From the IMG/VR virus record IMGVR_UViG_3300007351_000431, positions 1 through 41,641 of that record: a stretch of 41,641 bases of DNA, one strand, 5' to 3'. How positions within the stretch are numbered: position 1 is the first letter of the stretch; every line of letters starts with the position of its first letter. Source of the DNA: a virus. The translations under genes and the position numbers were made by a program. Below, one piece after another: positions 25,533 through 32,990 of the stretch. Under the pieces are notes generated by a model. The model was not told where the DNA came from. It saw only the letters and a program-made list of their open reading frames with translations, and ran no database searches.

Positions 25533-25676
25533 CTAGTTCAGTGTGTCCAGTTGCATCATCAATAACATAAATCTACCAATCGCATTTTCAGTTTCTTTCT
25601 CATCGTTGCTTTCAATGGCTTTTACCACATCATCACACGCATCCCTTAACTTTCTAAATACCTCTATGCCTTCCAC
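25533..25676 (-). CDS. Small acidic phage protein (47 residues)
   Basis: A short open frame starts at GTG 25676, with GGAGG 9 bases before, and ends at TAG 25533. It encodes a helical, acidic peptide (VFRKLRDACDDVVKAIES, then AIGRFMLLMMQLDTLN). It overlaps the end of the HNH gene by 23 bases and is in phase with the operon. Small proteins of this style are common beside phage terminases, but I do not know the function. Confidence 0.6.
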   Translation of the reverse strand: MEGIEVFRKLRDACDDVVKAIESNDEKETENAIGRFMLLMMQLDTLN

Positions 25677-25974
25677 AGGATTGCACCTCCGCTGTATTTT
25701 GTGGCGATACCCTGGACAGCCAGGCTTTCCCCAACTCCGTCAATTCGTTATTACTTCTGTCGTGCATGCTGTCATGGCACTTGCAACACAGGCTAATCAG
25801 GTTCCAATTTACCATGCTGAGCTCCGGCCTTTGCTCGAGAGGATAGACGTGATGAACCGTTGTAGCTGGTGTACTCTTTCCGTATCGCATACACTCCCGG
25901 CACAAATATCCGTCGCGCCGGAGAATATTTTTTCTTTTAATTTTCCATTTTTTAGATTTATAAAAAGGATTCAC
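25654..25974 (-). CDS. HNH endonuclease beside terminase
   Basis: The protein has 106 residues. It has CRECMRYGK (CxxC), TTVHHVYPLEQRPEL and NLISLCCKCHDSMH, the HNH core with zinc-binding cysteines. In HK97-like cos phages an HNH protein beside the terminase is needed for cutting of genome ends, and this gene's place directly upstream of terS fits that role. The start is GTG 25974 with a weak ribosome site. The hicAB pair diverges from it. Confidence 0.85.
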   Translation of the reverse strand: MNPFYKSKKWKIKRKNILRRDGYLCRECMRYGKSTPATTVHHVYPLEQRPELSMVNWNLISLCCKCHDSMHDRSNNELTELGKAWLSRVSPQNTAEVQSCGRHRGI

Positions 25975-26021
25975 CGTATCAACATTCTCACTATATTTTT
26001 AAATATTTTTACAAAAACCTC

Positions 26022-26050
26022 TTGACATATACACATCTATTGTGTATAAT
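26022..26050 (+). promoter_or_regulatory. hicAB promoter with internal operator
   Basis: TTGACA (26022-26027) and TATAAT (26045-26050) are perfect sigma-A boxes with a 17-base spacer. ATACACA (26029-26035) and TGTGTAT (26041-26047) form an exact inverted repeat filling the spacer and overlapping the -10 box. A HicB dimer bound there would block transcription, the usual autoregulation of this family. Confidence 0.85.
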
Positions 26051-26070
26051 ATAAGCAAGAGGTGAGGGGC

Positions 26071-26244
26071 ATGAAACGAAAAGACTTAATAAAACTTCTA
26101 AAGAAAAGCGGGTGGTGGAAAAAACGTGAAGGTCATGACCATACCATTTACACTAACGGAACGGCAAACGAACCAATCTCACGACAAACCGAAATAGACG
26201 ACACATTAGCAAAGAAAATCATTAAGCGGCGAGGGCTGAAATAG
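26071..26244 (+). CDS. hicA: HicA-type mRNA interferase toxin
   Basis: The 57-residue toxin has the HicA dsRBD-like fold signature: KRKDLIKLLKKSGWW, then GHDHTIYTNG with the catalytic histidine, and a C-terminal LAKKIIKRRGL. HicA proteins cleave mRNA and arrest growth until inhibited by HicB. ATG 26071 follows GAGGTGAGGGG; a GTG three codons earlier would overlap that site. It is rightward, opposite to the phage operon, with its own strong promoter, so it is expressed in the lysogen. Confidence 0.9.
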   Translation: MKRKDLIKLLKKSGWWKKREGHDHTIYTNGTANEPISRQTEIDDTLAKKIIKRRGLK

Positions 26245-26281
26245 CCCTCTAATCTGCCGCAATAAAGGAGAGTGTTATTAA

Positions 26282-26677
26282 ATGACAAAGGTGTATCCCA
26301 TTATCCTTACACCAACCGATCAAGGATACGTAGTAACTGTTCCCGACCTCGACATTAATACACAAGGTAAAGACCTCGCAGAAGCAATTTATATGGCTCG
26401 TGACGCTATTGGGCTTTGGGGAATATGCGAACAAGACGACGGACGTATTATCCCTGAACCTTCCACCTCTGAACCTCCGCATGAAGCCGATGAGCTTGTT
26501 TCATGGGTGGACATCGACTTTACGAGATATCGCAGAGCAAACGATATGACTACTATGCGAATCAATGTATCAGTTCCAAAGTATCTAAAAGTCCTCGGTG
26601 ATGAAGCTAATGTAAATTTTTCTCAGGTCCTCCAAGAAGGACTAAAAACCCGCCTCGGAATCGTTGAGCAGCCCTAA
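26282..26677 (+). CDS. hicB: HicB-type antitoxin
   Basis: This 131-residue antitoxin has the degenerate RNase H-like HicB domain (YPIILTPTDQGYVVTVPDLD, GKDLAEAIYMARDAIGLW) and a ribbon-helix-helix-like C-terminus (MRINVSVPKYLKVLG, FSQVLQEGLKTRLG). It would bind HicA and the operator in the shared promoter. An AAAGGAG site precedes ATG 26282. Only 37 bases separate it from hicA, and a terminator overlaps its stop codon. Confidence 0.9.
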   Translation: MTKVYPIILTPTDQGYVVTVPDLDINTQGKDLAEAIYMARDAIGLWGICEQDDGRIIPEPSTSEPPHEADELVSWVDIDFTRYRRANDMTTMRINVSVPKYLKVLGDEANVNFSQVLQEGLKTRLGIVEQP

Positions 26678-26693
26678 CCAGGCTGCTTTTTTT
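26667..26693 (+). terminator. Terminator of hicAB
   Basis: AGCAGCC (26667-26673) and GGCTGCT (26681-26687) pair around a 7-base loop and are followed by a run of Ts to 26693. The stem includes the hicB stop codon region. Confidence 0.85.
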
Positions 26694-26736
26694 AAAACAC
26701 AAAAGCCGCCCTTCCGGACAGCTTTAAATTTTTAGC

Positions 26737-26772
26737 GGGGGACCGGCGATATCACCAGATCCCCCTTTTTTT
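26737..26772 (+). terminator. Second rightward terminator
   Basis: GGGGGA (26737-26742) and TCCCCC (26760-26765) pair and are followed by seven Ts. It backs up the hicAB terminator and would stop rightward transcription from entering the antisense of the early operon. Confidence 0.7.
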
Positions 26773-26843
26773 AGGTTGTCTGCTTCAGGGCATACGCTAC
26801 AAAAATAGCATACATCTCTTTTCTGTCAAAGTCAAGAGTTTTT

Positions 26844-27167
26844 TTAAGCAAACTGCCATAGATCCAACACCCTTTTCACAGGCTTCTTCCGCTTTCGCCT
26901 CGACAGCCGGCTCCCGCTGCTGCGATAATCCCGGACCGGGATCAGCGGCAGCACTTCAGTATATCTGCCGCCGACGGCCCAACGCATCTGCTTTTGAAGC
27001 TGCTCTTCCTGCGCTCTAGTTCTCTCTTCGCTTTTAAGCAGCAGAAGCTTACTTTCATCATCCCAGAATTCCCCGTCACATCTGGGGCAGCACCAGAAGC
27101 CTTGTTTTTCGTAGATCATGATTTCGCCACATCGGGGACAATGCAGTATTTTTTCTGCTAAAATCAT
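26844..27167 (-). CDS. Zinc-ribbon phage protein
   Basis: The protein has 107 residues. The N-terminal HCPRCGEIMIYEKQGFWCCPRCDGEF part carries two CPRC knuckles (HCPRCGE and CCPRCDG) that form a zinc ribbon; the rest is charged and ends in a basic stretch (SRLSRRKRKKPVKRV). A nucleic-acid binding role, perhaps in late transcription control, is possible since it is the last early gene before the packaging module, but it is not recognised. Its ATG overlaps the upstream TGA (ATGA). Confidence 0.6.
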   Translation of the reverse strand: MILAEKILHCPRCGEIMIYEKQGFWCCPRCDGEFWDDESKLLLLKSEERTRAQEEQLQKQMRWAVGGRYTEVLPLIPVRDYRSSGSRLSRRKRKKPVKRVLDLWQFA

Positions 27168-27418
27168 AACGCTTCTTCACCACCTCTTCTATTACTTAAT
27201 AATTTACGTTTTATATTTTCAGGAATATCTCTGGTTAACCAGAATTCATGTTTTAAATTCGGCCTAAAATAACAACACCAATCACCTTCTCTTTTTTTGT
27301 GCAAGCACCCGTAATTTTTTACCTGGCGCCAACTCAGTAACCAGTTATGATATTTACATAAACCTATCTGGTTGAATTTTTTTGGCTTATAATAAGAGGC
27401 TCGTTTTACCCTTGCCAT
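27164..27418 (-). CDS. Small basic phage protein after a mini-ORF leader
   Basis: The protein has 84 residues, is basic (MARVKRASYYKPKKFNQIG) and has scattered cysteines and histidines (CKYHNW, YGCLHKKREGDWCCYF) that might bind metal. No family is recognised. ATG 27418 follows AAAGGAGG by 8 bases. The codon shares its A with the stop of the last of three tandem mini-ORFs (TGATG), so its translation is probably coupled to theirs. It overlaps the next gene by 4 bases. Confidence 0.6.
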   Translation of the reverse strand: MARVKRASYYKPKKFNQIGLCKYHNWLLSWRQVKNYGCLHKKREGDWCCYFRPNLKHEFWLTRDIPENIKRKLLSNRRGGEEAL

Positions 27419-27509
27419 CAACACTGCCTCCTTTCAAGGTATGCTCCCATATTTTTCCTCAAGGTATGCTTCCATATTTATCCTTAAGGTATGCTTCCAT
27501 ATTTATCCT
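27418..27509 (-). repeat. Three 25-bp tandem repeats, each with a mini-ORF
   Basis: Units at 27435-27459, 27460-27484 and 27485-27509 are head-to-tail copies with exact 25-base period; the last two differ at one base. On the minus strand each carries AGGATAAATATG or AGGAAAAATATG, a ribosome site plus start. The three starts (27500, 27475, 27450) open frames of 13, 13 and 10 codons: MEAYLKDKYGSIP, MEAYLEEKYGSIP and MGAYLERRQC. The first two overlap in different frames because 25 is not a multiple of 3. The third ends at TGATG over the start of the downstream gene. Confidence 0.7.
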
Positions 27510-27527
27510 CTTTGCTTGTACATTAAT

Positions 27528-27919
27528 AGTGGTACAGACTTTAATCCATGAAAGCCTTGGTATTACTGGATTCTTACCTATAGATAACTTGTCGTACTAA
27601 TGGAACCACCAAAATCCAGCAATGCCGGGCTAAAATTGGATTCTGTCGTACTACCAATTGTGTGGTGGTACAGAACAAAATAGGTCTCAAGCCTTGATAT
27701 ACTTGGTTCAAATTGTGTCTTGTACCACTGTACCACTGATTTTCGATATATATAATGTATATTTTTTATACCTATACCTTTAGGGTATACCTTAAGGTAG
27801 GGTATGTCCTATATGAATATATATATATAAATATTAGTGGTACAGTGGTACAATATATATATTATTCTTACAGCCCCAAGGCTTTTAGCTTGTACCACTC
27901 TTGTACCACTAGTACCACT
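27528..27919. repeat. TGTACCACT repeat region, candidate replication origin
   Basis: About nine copies of TGTACCACT or its complement occur at 27528, 27664 (variant), 27721, 27729, 27836, 27844, 27891, 27902 and 27911 (AGTACCACT). The pairs at 27721-27737 and 27836-27852 are exact 17-base inverted repeats. Between them lies an AT-rich tract with TATATA runs (about 27748-27835), as in a DNA unwinding element. The region has no plausible gene and sits just after the primase-helicase gene, where phage origins with iterons are common. Origin function is inferred. Confidence 0.6.
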
Positions 27920-27926
27920 ACAAAAA

Positions 27927-30863
27927 CTAACGGTTAATCACTTTAATAACCCTTGCTCTAACCCCGCTCTCAAGAATTTTCCCTGGAATATCATACCGAA
28001 TCTTCCCACCATGATGGTAACTATCAATTTTCCCGGCCGCAGCCCATTCCCGAATTATTCTTCGACTACTGGAAAATTGTTCTGATAAAAACCTGTCTAC
28101 TACACTGCGAATTACATAGAGATTCAAGCTTTCCCGATACCCAAACCGGGGCCCTGAGGCACGCTCTGTAAACCTGTCCTGGTTTTCAGCCAACCAGTCA
28201 ATAAATGTCTCCCAGGCTCTTTCTGGTTCGCTGGCCTCAGACCTGGTTACCAGCCCGGCCAGCACCTGGGCGGCAGTGCCCGTGGCGCCGGCCTTCGCCT
28301 GCTCCCAGGGTTCACCGAACACCCAGGATGACGCCAGGTAATCAGCAGTCGCTACGCAGGCCACGGCGTCGATATGGCTGTCAACGCAGTCCGGATAGGA
28401 TATCCTGAACCCAGCCTGAAATTCGCGGTACGTGGTAAAAATAGCCCCGTAGTCAGCCGCCAGCAACTGAGCCAGGAATTCAGGTCCTGCATGGCCGTGA
28501 TTTCTCGGCAGGAAATAATACAGACCGCGGGCAAACTCGCGGTCATGCGCCAGAGGACCGTCGCAAACTTCCAGTACCCGGGTCATAACACCTTCCAAGG
28601 AACCGGTATTGGACAGCGTGCCTTCCCCTGTAGATAGCATAATGGTCCGCCAGGTGGCCAAGTTCTGTAGCCCGGTTTTAGTTCCCCGGCCGCGGCCCCG
28701 GCCTTCGCCCAGGATGTATAACAGCGGGTTGATATCCTGTTTTTTGAACCTGTTTAAAACCTCACGCTCATTAACGGCCAGCGGCAAGTCAGAATGCAAT
28801 GCGGCCTTGCGCTCCATGGCCGTGGCGGTGGCGTCAAACGTTCCAATCAACAGGTCCGGGTTCCCCCATACCGACATGACCGCCCAAAGGGTTGCCGTTT
28901 TTCCGTCCTGACTACCACCCCAGTTGTGCAGGATGAAGTTCCGCTGGCCCAGGATCCGGAGCAATGGCGCCGCGAAGCTGGCCGCCAGGATGAACCTGGC
29001 CTTTGGTGACTGCCGCAGGTACTGCATCCTGGAGATCCATTCCTCCCGGGTACCGGCCGTGGTGAAGCCGGAAATTGTCCGCTGGCTGCCGTCGTCGTCG
29101 TTATCGATGCGGTACCGGCTTGAAAAATTCGGGAGAACAAATTCACGGTCACCACGCCAGCCCAGCTTTGACACAGCCTGGGAAACAGGTATGGTATCAC
29201 GGTTAATGTCCGCAAGAGCATCAAACCATTTAACCAGATATTTAGATGATTCACTGGATACCGGTACCCCGAAGTCTGCCATCCGCAGGATTTTTCTGGC
29301 ATCGAAAATAGTTGACCGCGGAAACAGCACCCGGCGCCACCCGTTCAAGTATTGGAAGCAAATTTCAAGTTTCTCGGTTTCCGTATCCACATTAAAAATA
29401 CGTTCTGTAATAATCACTGGGGCGCCGGCGGCTTTATAGGTCATGATGTCCCCGGATCTTGTCTCCTTGACGAACAGGATACCTGATTTTTCGAATTTAA
29501 AGTTCGGTGGCAACGCCAGGTCCACCGGTAATTCCGGAACGGTATTCCTGAGCATCCTGGTACCCGGCGGTGTCTCCCCGGGCGAATTGTCTGAAGTCTC
29601 ACCTGTCTGAACTAAATGATAGGGATTTTCCTGTCGAGCGTGCTGCCGGTGCTGCTTGATATTTTTTTCAAGATCATTCAGGTTGACGCGGCCCTTGCAG
29701 GAAGCCTTGAATTTAGCGTATTCGGCCTGGTCGTGTTTTTTTATAATCGCCAGGGCCCCCAGGACCTCCGGGACGAATACAGCTTCCGGAGTAGGCGCCG
29801 GGATCCCCCGGACGACGGCCCGGGCCTGCGCTACTTTGGATAAGCTCCATCCGCAGGGGGCCTGCACGCCGCACCCGTCCGGCGGGCAGCCCTGGAATCC
29901 GATAGCTTTCTGAATGTACTCGCATGACTGCGGATTCATGGCTAGGGCCTCATTGATTTTTTTGTCAGTATCCTCAGGTCGGTACCGCCCAGGGTCCAGG
30001 GCGGAAAACTGGTGGACTGCTTGGATGCCGTCCGATGCCCGGACAATATTTGTCAGCGCCGCCAGCCATTCGTCATAAGCGATGCTGGCAGCGTTCAGTT
30101 GGCAGTGCTGCAAGAAGCGGCAGGAACGGATCATGAGTTCCGCCAGGCCGTCAGTCGGCCGGCGCTCGAATGCCGCTGTTCGGCCAGGGGCGATAGTGCC
30201 GGTTTCGACCGGTGGTAGCAGATCCTCAATTTCCGAAGGGTTGTATCTGATATCGCCCTGCTCAATAATCTGGGCCATGACCGGGTTGTCCGGTTGTTTC
30301 TGGTTCATGATTCCAGGTACCCGTAAGACCCGGGTCAGGTCCGCGGTGGTGTCGATTTTCCAACCACGGCTGGCGGCATTTTGTTTTACTACGGCCTGCA
30401 GTGCCCGAAGTAAGCCGGCGGCCTGGCCGCGCTCCTCAGGCGTGTCAAATTCCCAGGGCTCCCGAAAGAGCCAGTACGCATGGATGCCGTACCCGCTCCA
30501 GATCACCATTGACGGCGGGAGTTCATCAGGTAGAAGCTCCATGGCAGCCGGTATGTCAGGAGGGAGCTCCTGGACCTTATGAACCGGGTGTTTGATATCG
30601 ATATCCACCCACAGGCCTGGAATGGCCGCAATTTCCTCGTTTTTGGGCCGCTCATATTGTCCCAGGCCTGTGGCAGTCACCCCAACACCGAAATATACGT
30701 CATGATGGGCAGCCGCCAACTGGCTGGCGGTTTTTGCCATCGCCTGGATGTCGCCGGCGGAAAACGGGTATGTTTTCCGCCCGGACAACGTCCATAGGTA
30801 AAGATAATATTTAGGATCAAGGTACTCATACAGGGAGAATAGAAAGTCGTATATAGGTTTCAA
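27927..30863 (-). CDS. Phage AEP primase-helicase (DUF927-type)
   Basis: The 978-residue replication protein starts with an archaeo-eukaryotic primase-like domain: LWVDIDI (D87, D89), SGYGIHAYW (123-131, the sGxGxH motif) and DLTRVLRVPG (175-184). A four-cysteine cluster follows at C314, C326, C331 and C337. The C-terminal half is a DUF927-type helicase with P-loop GGSQDGKT (649-656). The end looks like a winged helix (VDRFLSEQFSSSRRIIREW). It would prime and unwind at the neighbouring repeat region. Its stop codon is eight bases from the last repeat. Confidence 0.85.
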   Translation of the reverse strand: MKPIYDFLFSLYEYLDPKYYLYLWTLSGRKTYPFSAGDIQAMAKTASQLAAAHHDVYFGVGVTATGLGQYERPKNEEIAAIPGLWVDIDIKHPVHKVQELPPDIPAAMELLPDELPPSMVIWSGYGIHAYWLFREPWEFDTPEERGQAAGLLRALQAVVKQNAASRGWKIDTTADLTRVLRVPGIMNQKQPDNPVMAQIIEQGDIRYNPSEIEDLLPPVETGTIAPGRTAAFERRPTDGLAELMIRSCRFLQHCQLNAASIAYDEWLAALTNIVRASDGIQAVHQFSALDPGRYRPEDTDKKINEALAMNPQSCEYIQKAIGFQGCPPDGCGVQAPCGWSLSKVAQARAVVRGIPAPTPEAVFVPEVLGALAIIKKHDQAEYAKFKASCKGRVNLNDLEKNIKQHRQHARQENPYHLVQTGETSDNSPGETPPGTRMLRNTVPELPVDLALPPNFKFEKSGILFVKETRSGDIMTYKAAGAPVIITERIFNVDTETEKLEICFQYLNGWRRVLFPRSTIFDARKILRMADFGVPVSSESSKYLVKWFDALADINRDTIPVSQAVSKLGWRGDREFVLPNFSSRYRIDNDDDGSQRTISGFTTAGTREEWISRMQYLRQSPKARFILAASFAAPLLRILGQRNFILHNWGGSQDGKTATLWAVMSVWGNPDLLIGTFDATATAMERKAALHSDLPLAVNEREVLNRFKKQDINPLLYILGEGRGRGRGTKTGLQNLATWRTIMLSTGEGTLSNTGSLEGVMTRVLEVCDGPLAHDREFARGLYYFLPRNHGHAGPEFLAQLLAADYGAIFTTYREFQAGFRISYPDCVDSHIDAVACVATADYLASSWVFGEPWEQAKAGATGTAAQVLAGLVTRSEASEPERAWETFIDWLAENQDRFTERASGPRFGYRESLNLYVIRSVVDRFLSEQFSSSRRIIREWAAAGKIDSYHHGGKIRYDIPGKILESGVRARVIKVINR

Positions 30864-30888
30864 TGGTTTCTCCCTCTCTTTAGTTTAG

Positions 30889-31068
30889 TTAACTCTTCTT
30901 ATAAACATTCAGGCCGATCTTCACATCATCACAACCAGGAAGGGGCTGATTTCCTTCAGTGCTGGCAATAATTGTGGTTTTGCCGCTTGATGAAGGGCCG
31001 AATTCCTTGCTGATGTCGATGGTTATGGTGAGAATATTTTTATTTAAGTCAAGTTTGACGTTTTTCAC
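30889..31068 (-). CDS. Small conserved-type phage protein (59 residues)
   Basis: An open frame from GTG 31068 to TAA 30889 encodes MKNVKLDLNKNILTITIDIS, a segment FGPSSSGKTTIIAST and an end DDVKIGLNVYKKS. The start overlaps the nuclease stop (GTGA), and GGAGG lies 10 bases before. The GPSSSGKTT stretch looks like a P-loop but the protein is too small for an NTPase; similar short beta-rich proteins are common in Gram-positive phages, with unknown function. Confidence 0.65.
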   Translation of the reverse strand: MKNVKLDLNKNILTITIDISKEFGPSSSGKTTIIASTEGNQPLPGCDDVKIGLNVYKKS

Positions 31069-31442
31069 CTGTTTATTTCCTCCCTTGAATTACCTGATAA
31101 TATTTTCTTTGCTTCCTCCGGATTCCTGGCCACTCCGGCCAGGGCCCCCGCCCTGGCCATCTGCGCAAGAAAATTCTCCTGCTCCGGGCGCAGGCGGCCG
31201 GTTTTAGATTTAACTTCTATGAAAACCGCCCGTCCACCGCCGACGGCAACCCCGAACAGATCGGAAAAACCAGGGGGTAGGCCTGTCTTAAACCGGCGTG
31301 GCCGGTAAATGGTAATACTGCCGTCCGGGTTGTGCTTGATGCTGTCACCGGTCCAGGCCTCGCCCACATTAGCCCGAAAAGTTATTACTCCGAGCTTGGC
31401 AAGCTCTAAACGAATGAGATTTTGAATCGAATGTTCATTCAT
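31065..31442 (-). CDS. VRR-NUC domain nuclease
   Basis: The 125-residue protein is a stand-alone VRR-NUC (PD-(D/E)xK) nuclease: PPGFSDLFGV supplies the catalytic D, AVFIEVKSKTGRLRPEQ the ExK pair, and QENFLAQMARAGALAGVA the conserved end. Such enzymes are thought to resolve branched DNA and are common in phage replication modules. It directly abuts the DUF3102 gene upstream. Confidence 0.9.
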   Translation of the reverse strand: MNEHSIQNLIRLELAKLGVITFRANVGEAWTGDSIKHNPDGSITIYRPRRFKTGLPPGFSDLFGVAVGGGRAVFIEVKSKTGRLRPEQENFLAQMARAGALAGVARNPEEAKKILSGNSREEINR

Positions 31443-32468
31443 TTATGCAAGCCTCTCAGACATTTTTTCGATTAATCCCAGAACGGCTTTCTTATACCGC
31501 TCGGTTTCATCGATCTCGGCCAGCACTCCCAGCAGGGATTTGAAATTGTCAACTAATTCATCGAAATAAACCTTAAACTTAAGGGCCGCGGCATTAGTAC
31601 CCTGCTGGGTTGTTTTATTCCGGAGCTCGTCAAGTTCTTTTTGTACTTCATCCGGGATCTTTTCAATGGTTGCAACCGGTGCTTCAATGGGTTTTTCTCT
31701 GAGCTGGCGTTCGAGTTCTTCGATTTTTTCAAGAGCTTTCGTGAGTTCGTTGTCCGTTTTGACAAGGGACTTGGAAAGACGATCAACCTCATCGGTGTTT
31801 CCGGAGGCCTGGGCTTCGGAGAGTTGCTTTTTCATATCAGCCATAGATTGCTGCAGTTTCTTGATTTCACTCTTTGATTCGTCTTTTTCTTTTTGAAGTG
31901 CATCCTGCAGCATTTTAACGCTATCCTGAGCTTTGCGAAGAACCTGATCAGTGGTCTGGAGGTTAGCTTCGATTTTGAACTTTTCCGCTGAAAGTATTTG
32001 TGCCTCTTCCGATTTTTCAACAGCGGCTTTTTGAGCAATTTCCAGTTTCCTTAACGCTTCATTTTTTTCCTTGATGGCCTGCTGCAGATCCCGGGTGGAC
32101 ATGTTTTCGAGATCATGTTCTTCGATAAATTTTTCCCGTTCTTCCACCCCGAGGAGAGCAACGGCCTGGGTATAGCTCAAATCTCCAAGCGCTTGGAAAT
32201 TTGCATTATCCCCCAAAAGGGATAATTGATTGGGACCATATTCTTCAAATATCCTCATGAGATTGTTGGCTGTGCTCTTGGAATATTCAACCGATCTTTC
32301 AAGCCACTTACCCCATTCACCATGTGGTACTACCAATTTTGCTTCAGCAAGGCGCCGGCCGATCTCAATACTGTTATACAGGGCCATTGTTCTTGTTTGT
32401 TTTTTGATATTGTTAATTTCAGCCGCTATCAATTCAGGAGTCCTCTGTATCGCAACCGCTTTTTCCAT
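31443..32468 (-). CDS. DUF3102 coiled-coil protein
   Basis: The protein has 341 residues. The first 110 residues match DUF3102 (NSIEIGRRLAEAKLVVPHGE, WGKWLERSVEYSKSTANNLM), a domain frequent in Gram-positive phages and plasmids. Residues 130-280 are a long coiled coil (ALRKLEIAQKAAVEKSEEAQ onward), followed by a helical end. It may bind DNA or organise the replication complex, but its function is unknown. ATG 32468 has an AAAGGAG site. Confidence 0.8.
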   Translation of the reverse strand: MEKAVAIQRTPELIAAEINNIKKQTRTMALYNSIEIGRRLAEAKLVVPHGEWGKWLERSVEYSKSTANNLMRIFEEYGPNQLSLLGDNANFQALGDLSYTQAVALLGVEEREKFIEEHDLENMSTRDLQQAIKEKNEALRKLEIAQKAAVEKSEEAQILSAEKFKIEANLQTTDQVLRKAQDSVKMLQDALQKEKDESKSEIKKLQQSMADMKKQLSEAQASGNTDEVDRLSKSLVKTDNELTKALEKIEELERQLREKPIEAPVATIEKIPDEVQKELDELRNKTTQQGTNAAALKFKVYFDELVDNFKSLLGVLAEIDETERYKKAVLGLIEKMSERLA

Positions 32469-32483
32469 CTTAAATCTCCTTTC

Positions 32484-32974
32484 TTATGCCGGTATTCTTA
32501 CTCTTGACTTTACTTTCTTGTTTTGTAGTTTTTCCGCCTCAAAAACCTTAATAAATTCTTTAACCTGATTGTCTGGATGACAGTTGTCAATCCCTCTAAT
32601 CTGCACTACCCGCCTGTTCCTGACCTCAGCGGTATAATACGGTTTGTCCGGCTCAGATATTTTGCGAATAAGCAGGAGAATATTCTCCCCGTCAGCATAT
32701 CTTTTAGCGTAGGTACCAACGCAATGGTTAAGAGCCTTGCCTTCGGCTATAAGCTCATCGGAGCGCTGTGCTGGTCTAATAAGTAGCCCCTGGTTTGGAA
32801 TTCTTTCCGGCAGTGGGTGCAGTAGCCGTACTGGCGCTTCCCCTCACGGCGGGTAAAAATGTACCGGCTGTGCCTGAAAACCGCATTGGTGGCAAAGTCT
32901 TTAATTTCTTGACTTATTCCCAGGGTAAAGTGGTCAATACAATCTTCATAATTCTCGTACCCGTTTTTCTTCAA
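32484..32974 (-). pseudogene. pcfJ: PcfJ-like gene with large internal deletion
   Basis: From TTG 32974 (GGGGGG upstream) the frame encodes a typical PcfJ start (NGYENYEDCIDHFTLGISQE, then SRYIFTRREGKRQYGYCTHC) and stops at 32747. In the -1 frame, from about 32800 to TAA 32484, lies a typical PcfJ end: NQGLLIRPAQRSDELIAEGK, LNHCVGTYAKRY and KPYYTAEVRNRRVVQIRG. Intact relatives have several hundred residues between these parts, including the rest of the zinc-binding region. The gene has lost its middle and changed frame near 32785-32805. No slippery site or hairpin supports a programmed shift. Confidence 0.7.
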
Positions 32975-32990
32975 GTCATTTGCCCCCCCA

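Noticed and set aside
27435-27509. CRISPR array
   Set aside because: The three 25-base repeats are directly adjacent with no spacers, and no cas gene is in the window.
28924-29439. 171-codon open frame antisense to the primase-helicase
   Set aside because: It has no ribosome site or domain and lies wholly within the strongly supported minus-strand gene.
32747-32974. Programmed frameshift joining the two PcfJ parts
   Set aside because: There is no X XXY YYZ heptamer in phase and no hairpin, and the central several hundred residues of PcfJ are absent, so deletion explains the arrangement better.
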